Assembly (NCBI RefSeq): GCF_000143535.2
Contig: NC_037317.1
Coordinates: 434,001 to 498,000 of the forward strand
DNA length: 64,000 nucleotides
Origin: Botrytis cinerea B05.10
Taxonomy: Eukaryota > Ascomycota > Leotiomycetes > Helotiales > Sclerotiniaceae
Direction of reading: 5' to 3'
Below are positions 59,459 to 64,000 of the stretch, one piece after another. The notes under the pieces were generated by a model. It did not search any database and was not told the DNA's origin. It saw only the letters and a program-made list of their open reading frames with translations. Position 1 is the stretch's first letter, and the number at the start of each line of letters is the position of its first letter. A program made the position numbers and the translations under genes.

Positions 59459-60654
59459 GGTTGCGTGTGATTGATTGGTAGTTGAGTGGTATTTGATTGT
59501 TTTGAGAATTGAGACAAGGATGCCAAGTGGTCTTTATTGACAATTGATCTTGCGATTTGTTTGTAGAAGAAGTGGTCTACTGGAAGAAAAAAAGAAAGAG
59601 AGAGGGAGAGAGCATGGGAAAACTTAGAATGAGTAGGGATGGAAGTACGTACGGCGTTGTCGCTACCGTTGTTCATGGCTGTATCATTTACCATTACCAA
59701 GCTTAGCAGAGACTAATCCATGTTCTTGATTTCGCGCTCGTGTATACGGCTCCCAATTCATAAGCTCAGATGAGTATGTGATTCTTGATTTTGACAGTAA
59801 AATCGTGGAAATGGCAGCGTTGCAATTAAGCGACAATATCGGCAAAGACTAGTGTTTTTCAATTTGTCATCAGGTCGCGCACACGGCAGTACAGTGGTCG
59901 CAAAACCAATCTGTGGAAGCCGTACTTTTGAGTTTGAGATGGTCATCGTCTACCGATACAACCTTACCAAACTCTTAGTTTCCCTGTTGAAACTGTATCT
60001 CAACAGTATTGCATGACTAACCGTGATGCGCGACAGCCCGCCGATTCAAAGCTTCACTTTTTTTCGATAGCACAATTGCAGCAAAATATGCATAGAAGTT
60101 CTTGATGTAAACACTCTCAGATTATCGCCTCTGCTCGAGTTAGTCGAGATTAATGACTGGTTTTGTTAGGTTAAAAGCTATGAGCGAAGCGAGACATAAA
60201 GTAAGGGGCTAGGAGGAAGATCACCACATGATGCTCTGAGTTTCAACAATACACCTGGGATGGAAGATTCATGAGATTAGTATGTCATAGATTTGAGTTA
60301 TTATTTAAGTGGAAGGAGAGTTCATGGTAAGTAGTATATATTGAGCTTCCAGTGAGAGTTTTCCTGTGTTGAAGGTTTATGTCATGATCATCATTAATTC
60401 TGCGTATGTAAGCCTTAGATCGCTTGAGGCTAATATCTGCAGTCAGATGTCCCTATGTGCTAAGAATATGTACACAGCCACTATATTCGAGCTGTGTAAC
60501 ATTACACGGGATCTTCAACCCCACATAATATATATACATGGCCACGACATTGATAATTTCCCTATTTTACACAAACCAAGCACTTAGACAGCCCACTTCC
60601 ACATCTATATACCTGAGAATCAGAACTCACATTACAATCAATATTTCCACTTTG
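59459..60654. other. Divergent intergenic region
   Basis: 1.2 kb between divergent genes. A CT-rich leader (antisense AGAGAGAGGGAGAGAG at 59596-59612) belongs to the IBR-module gene. GAGCGAAGCGAG at 60182-60193 resembles part of the 38-kb GC element. ATAATATATATACATGG at 60526-60542 is a TATA-rich site before the next gene. Confidence 0.45.
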
Positions 60655-61676
60655 ATGTTCTCAATATATCCGATGTTTTCCTTTGACACGATTAACAAGC
60701 TTTTCCCAACCGCTCAGCAATGGAGATGGTATGGTATTGCTGCCATATCTCTCAAATTGTATGGGAGTCATACGGTGTGGCTTCTGCAAGCACAAATCAT
60801 TGGCGAATTACAAGATGAAGACGCAATATCATTCAAGAAGATGGCATACGATGAGTGTACCATGATCGCTGTAGCTGTGAGCCGAGCCCGACTCCAAGTC
60901 TTCCGAGTACTGATGAAAAAAAAAAGGCTGCAATTGTTGCCCAGATTGCTATTACAGGATTATCGTTGGATTCTTTAAACAAGACTCACTGGACAACAAA
61001 ATCTTGTTTTGTGATGAGTCTAACCTTTGCTTTGGTATCGGTATACTATTCCGTTACTCAGCAAAGAATTCTCGGTCGATTGATCAAAGCAAAAGACGTT
61101 CGTCATTGGATACGGGGGAGGAAACAGGCAGTCAACCGGATATTTTCGATGGAAGTCAGTTTCAAGCTTGATCCTTGCGAACCCGACGATTACTCACCAG
61201 AGGACTTGAATATTCGTGATTTCAAGAGGGATTTTGAAAGACAATGTTTCCTCCCGAGCCCTCTATCCGTCATCACCCTTTCAGCTCCTCAGATGTTGCT
61301 GTCCGGTTCTCTTTCTCTGCTTCTTATCGGTCTGGGAATATATCTGGGTAAATTCTGGATTCGTGAGCTAGATCCTACGGAACCAGCTGCCGATTCGAGA
61401 AATGTCTTCATATTGTACTTTATTGGGCTATATTTTTCTGGCGGTATGTATGTGGTTTTGGGGTGGTTCCATGGCAGTGATAAGCGTTCGGAATCCGAAG
61501 TCATCGACGGGTATGTGAACAGATACTTATCTAGTCACGCTGATGTGTTGTCTCGATGGAATGTTGACCGTCATTGGGGCTTTCAGGATGGGATTCTGAA
61601 GCCGATTTCTAGCACAGAAATCGACAACACTTCCACTGTCGTGCAGAATGAGATGGAGGGGATGAACAACGTCTGA
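60655..61676 (+). CDS. Fungal integral membrane protein of unknown function
   Basis: Exon 1 60655-60876 and exon 2 60927-61676 join across a 50-bp intron (GTGAGC donor, TACTGAT branch, AAAAAAG acceptor) to 323 residues. The splice produces DECTMIAVAAAIVAQIAI, a continuous hydrophobic helix, then a second helix CFVMSLTFALVSVYYSVTQQ. Two more C-terminal helices (LLSGSLSLLLIGLGIYLGKF; VFILYFIGLYFSGGMYVVLG) give at least four membrane segments. The pattern of a hydrophobic pair followed by TQQRxxGRL is common in a fungal family without known function. In-frame ATGs at 60538, 60655 and 60673 all remain possible starts; 60655 was chosen because sequence upstream lacks protein character. Confidence 0.75.
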
Positions 61677-62589
61677 AAGTTATTGGTGAAAATTAGGATA
61701 AGAGGATTGCGTGAAAACTCACTTGGAATAAGAATGATGCTGAAGTTAAATTGACTTTAGAAAGGTGGATAATCAAAATGACCAGAAAAAATATGCTGTG
61801 TGATAATGAAAAGAGCTGATCTCACGCCTAGGCGTGTGGTTAAACAGACAAGTTTCTCAAGGTATACACCAGCATCTTAAAGTACCTCACTTCATGATAT
61901 TACTCAGAAGTTCGACTCAAAATCTAGAGACAAATTGCTAAAACTACAAGCATAATCGACCGGATAAGTGGATTGCCCTCACTCATACAACAATCATTTG
62001 ATTGATGTTCAAATTGAATGTCTAAATGTCCTTTAGTCCTTGTTTCAGCAAACAAGCTGCAGATTCTTCAATCTGCCATGGCATACCATTCATAAAGATA
62101 ATACTCTGTGTATAGCGCCCCTCTCTGAAATCGAAAGTCAAGCGATAAAAGGTTACCGTTTCTTCAAACAAACAATCGTAACTAAAATACAAAACTAAAC
62201 TAATTATGGCAAAGGGAGAGCTTGAATTGTGAAGACTGACTTGCAGTATCAAAGGCAAAGAAAAGATTGAAAGGAGAGATCGAGCAAACAGCAAACATGT
62301 CGTCAATTTCAAGATTCGACAGGCCAGCTATGATTCTTGCCCATGGTTAAATCATCCTCATTAGCTGTAAGATGGTGCGTCAACTTGAAGAGCAGGCATT
62401 TTAGTTCGGTTTCCGATAAGTTTGTAAACTCCGTCAACGAATATTACCAAAATGCATTTACACCGATTCGATATGTTTTCAAATAATATTGGAAGTAGCT
62501 ACTAGATGTCACTAGGAAGTTCACACACAATTCCAAACCGACACACGAAGAGGTTGTGTCTATTTATTCTCTCCCAAAAATATTTGTAT
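61677..62589. other. Convergent intergenic spacer
   Basis: About 900 bp between convergent genes. A 96-codon open frame at 62022-62312 (minus) begins with a hydrophobic stretch but has only a TTG start and no ATG in good position. No gene supported. Confidence 0.45.
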
Positions 62590-64000
62590 CTACAAAATAT
62601 ATCTAAACCCTCTATTATCAATCTCCGTCATATCCATCATCCCCTTCTCCACAGCCTCTCTTTCTTCTTCTTCACTTACTTCTCCTCTTGCCGCCTGCTC
62701 TGCATCTCTTTTCTTATTGCTTGAATACATATAAATGTACAACACAACAACCATTGCTAATTTGACCGAATAGCCTACTAGCATTGCTATGTACGCTGAG
62801 TGATATCCGGCTTTATGTATGTTAGCCCATCAAGTTATGAGACAAGAACGGAGAACGAGATCTGGGCACGAAGAAAAGAAAAGGCACACTCACGAGCTTC
62901 GCTATCAATAAAAGTCTGCGGTCCAATGATATTCCCCACGCAATATCCCGTGAACAAGACCGCTCCTGTCAATTGTTTCTTCGTATATCCCGCAATATTA
63001 CTACTCACCATCGTGAGACTCATACTGAAACCCAATCCTTGGAAATAGCATAACCAAAGCGCCACTAATCGTCCCCATTTATTACTACTTGGAAGACCAA
63101 CTAATAACCCCGAACCCAGAATACATATCGTGTTAGCGACTATCATAGTAATGCATCTTGAATTCCGAGGGAATTTCGTGCATATGAATCCACCCGCTAT
63201 CAGCGCGAGGAACTGCACTGCTCCACCGGGAATCTGTAGATATTGGGTACCGAGGGTATCGAAACCGAAGCTTTTGACGATGAGCGATGTGAAAGATGTC
63301 AGAGCAGAGTTGGGAACTTGTGCGCCGACAGCCATGACGAAGAGGATCCACGTTTTTGGATCTTTGACCGTTTGCCATGCTTGATAGGTTTGGAAATGGT
63401 GATTTTTGACTCCTTGGCGGTTAGATGCTACGCGGGAAATGGCGATGATACGTTCGGGAGGCGTGAGGAATTTGGCTGTGGAAGGAAGATCCGGGAGAAA
63501 AATAAAGGAGATTATGCCCCAGAAGATGGAGATGGCTCCGAAGATCAGGAAGACGTACATCCATTTTGGGAGACCGGTGGTGATGTGTCCGACAGCGTAG
63601 CCGATGAGACCGCCAAACATGGTTGCGATGCCGTTAGTACAGTAGTAGGTTTCAAGGCGAAGGGGTTGCTCAGCGGAGGTGTACCACATGGACATCAGGA
63701 GGACAAATCCAGGGTTTATGGTTGCTTCGACGGCGCCGAGGAGGAATCGATTGGTTGCTATGCCGCCAAAAGAGACGCATGCTGGAGTTGTGATGAGGAT
63801 TACTCCCCATGCGATAGTGGTTAGGGAGAGAAATTTCCCAATAGGAAGGCGCTGGAGCAAGTAGCCTGATGGAAATTGGAAGAATAGATAGCCAAAATAA
63901 AAGATCGAGCTGTATACATTATTAGTATGGTCCGCAAAGTATGATACAGGAACAATGCATATCTGTGTTCTCACCTCAGCCAGGAATACTGTTGTCCTTC
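62590..64000 (-). CDS. MFS permease, anion:cation symporter (allantoate permease/Dal5) type, 5' partial
   Basis: Exons 64000-63975 (cut by window end), 63909-62894 and 62810-62590; introns 65 and 83 bp. The visible part gives about 420 residues. Family evidence: YSWLSSIFYFGYLFFQFPSG (helix 2 region), RFLLGAVEATINPGFVLLMS, the loop after it (MWYTSAEQPLRLETYYCTNG), WGIISFIFLPDLPSTAKFLT at the central loop, and the C-terminal GNIIGPQTFIDSEAPGYHSA and YMYSSNKKRD tail ending in FRYIL. These are standard for the fungal ACS/Dal5 branch, which takes up allantoate, ureidosuccinate, vitamins or small organic acids by proton symport. The substrate cannot be told from sequence. The first helix and N-terminus are beyond the window. 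Confidence 0.93.

Noticed and set aside
62022..62312. 96-codon minus-strand frame with a signal-like hydrophobic start
   Set aside because: Only a TTG start; no ATG in frame at the right place and no family similarity.

Overview
This window is nuclear DNA from a filamentous ascomycete. It encodes a Woronin-body HEX-1 protein ending in SRL, which is specific to Pezizomycotina. Most genes carry short introns of about 50-90 bp with GTATGT or GTAAGT-type donors, CTAAC-like branch sites and AG acceptors. The gene mix includes three Zn2Cys6 regulators, an RTA1-like membrane protein, an HsbA-like secreted protein, 2EXR proteins and a NACHT STAND relic. Protein sequences and AT-rich spacers suggest a leotiomycete, perhaps close to Sclerotiniaceae; this is inference from memory of family sequences. 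Exon structures were built by hand: every multi-exon model given closes in frame, but none was checked against RNA.

Layout. 1-2 kb: the 3' end of an MFS efflux pump converges on an AflR-type Zn2Cys6 regulator whose frame is cut by a TAA; this looks like the edge of a secondary-metabolite locus. 4-5 kb: a three-exon gene of unknown function. 5.7-9.2 kb: a decayed STAND/NLR gene (N-terminal domain, NACHT, degenerate ankyrin tail) with several frameshifts and stops. 9.2-13 kb: no convincing gene. 13.1-15.8 kb: hex1, with a very long leader that lacks any ATG yet stays open in frame with HEX-1. 16.7-18.4 kb: bleomycin hydrolase-type cysteine peptidase. 19.9-22.2 kb: a seven-exon Zn2Cys6 regulator. 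23.6-24.2 kb: an HsbA-like secreted protein. 24.9-28.4 kb: a GRAM/TBC/EF-hand Rab GAP (Gyp2/Mdr1 type).

28.4-39.2 kb is a belt rich in microsatellites that surrounds an intron-containing tRNA-Glu(CTC), a large Seg1-like eisosome protein gene and a GC-rich multi-hairpin element. 40-43.8 kb: a 2EXR protein and a third Zn2Cys6 regulator. 43.8-47 kb is gene-poor. 47-52.6 kb: a second 2EXR protein, an ALKBH1-like dioxygenase, an RTA1-family membrane protein and a small Lys-rich protein ending in a CaaX box. 53.9-59.5 kb: a possible 2OG-dioxygenase/C2H2 protein and an IBR-zinc protein. 60.6-64 kb: a fungal membrane protein and an MFS anion:cation symporter-type permease cut by the window end.

The genes are mostly independent housekeeping, regulatory and transport units rather than one pathway. 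Only the MFS/AflR pair at the left edge looks like a functional cluster.
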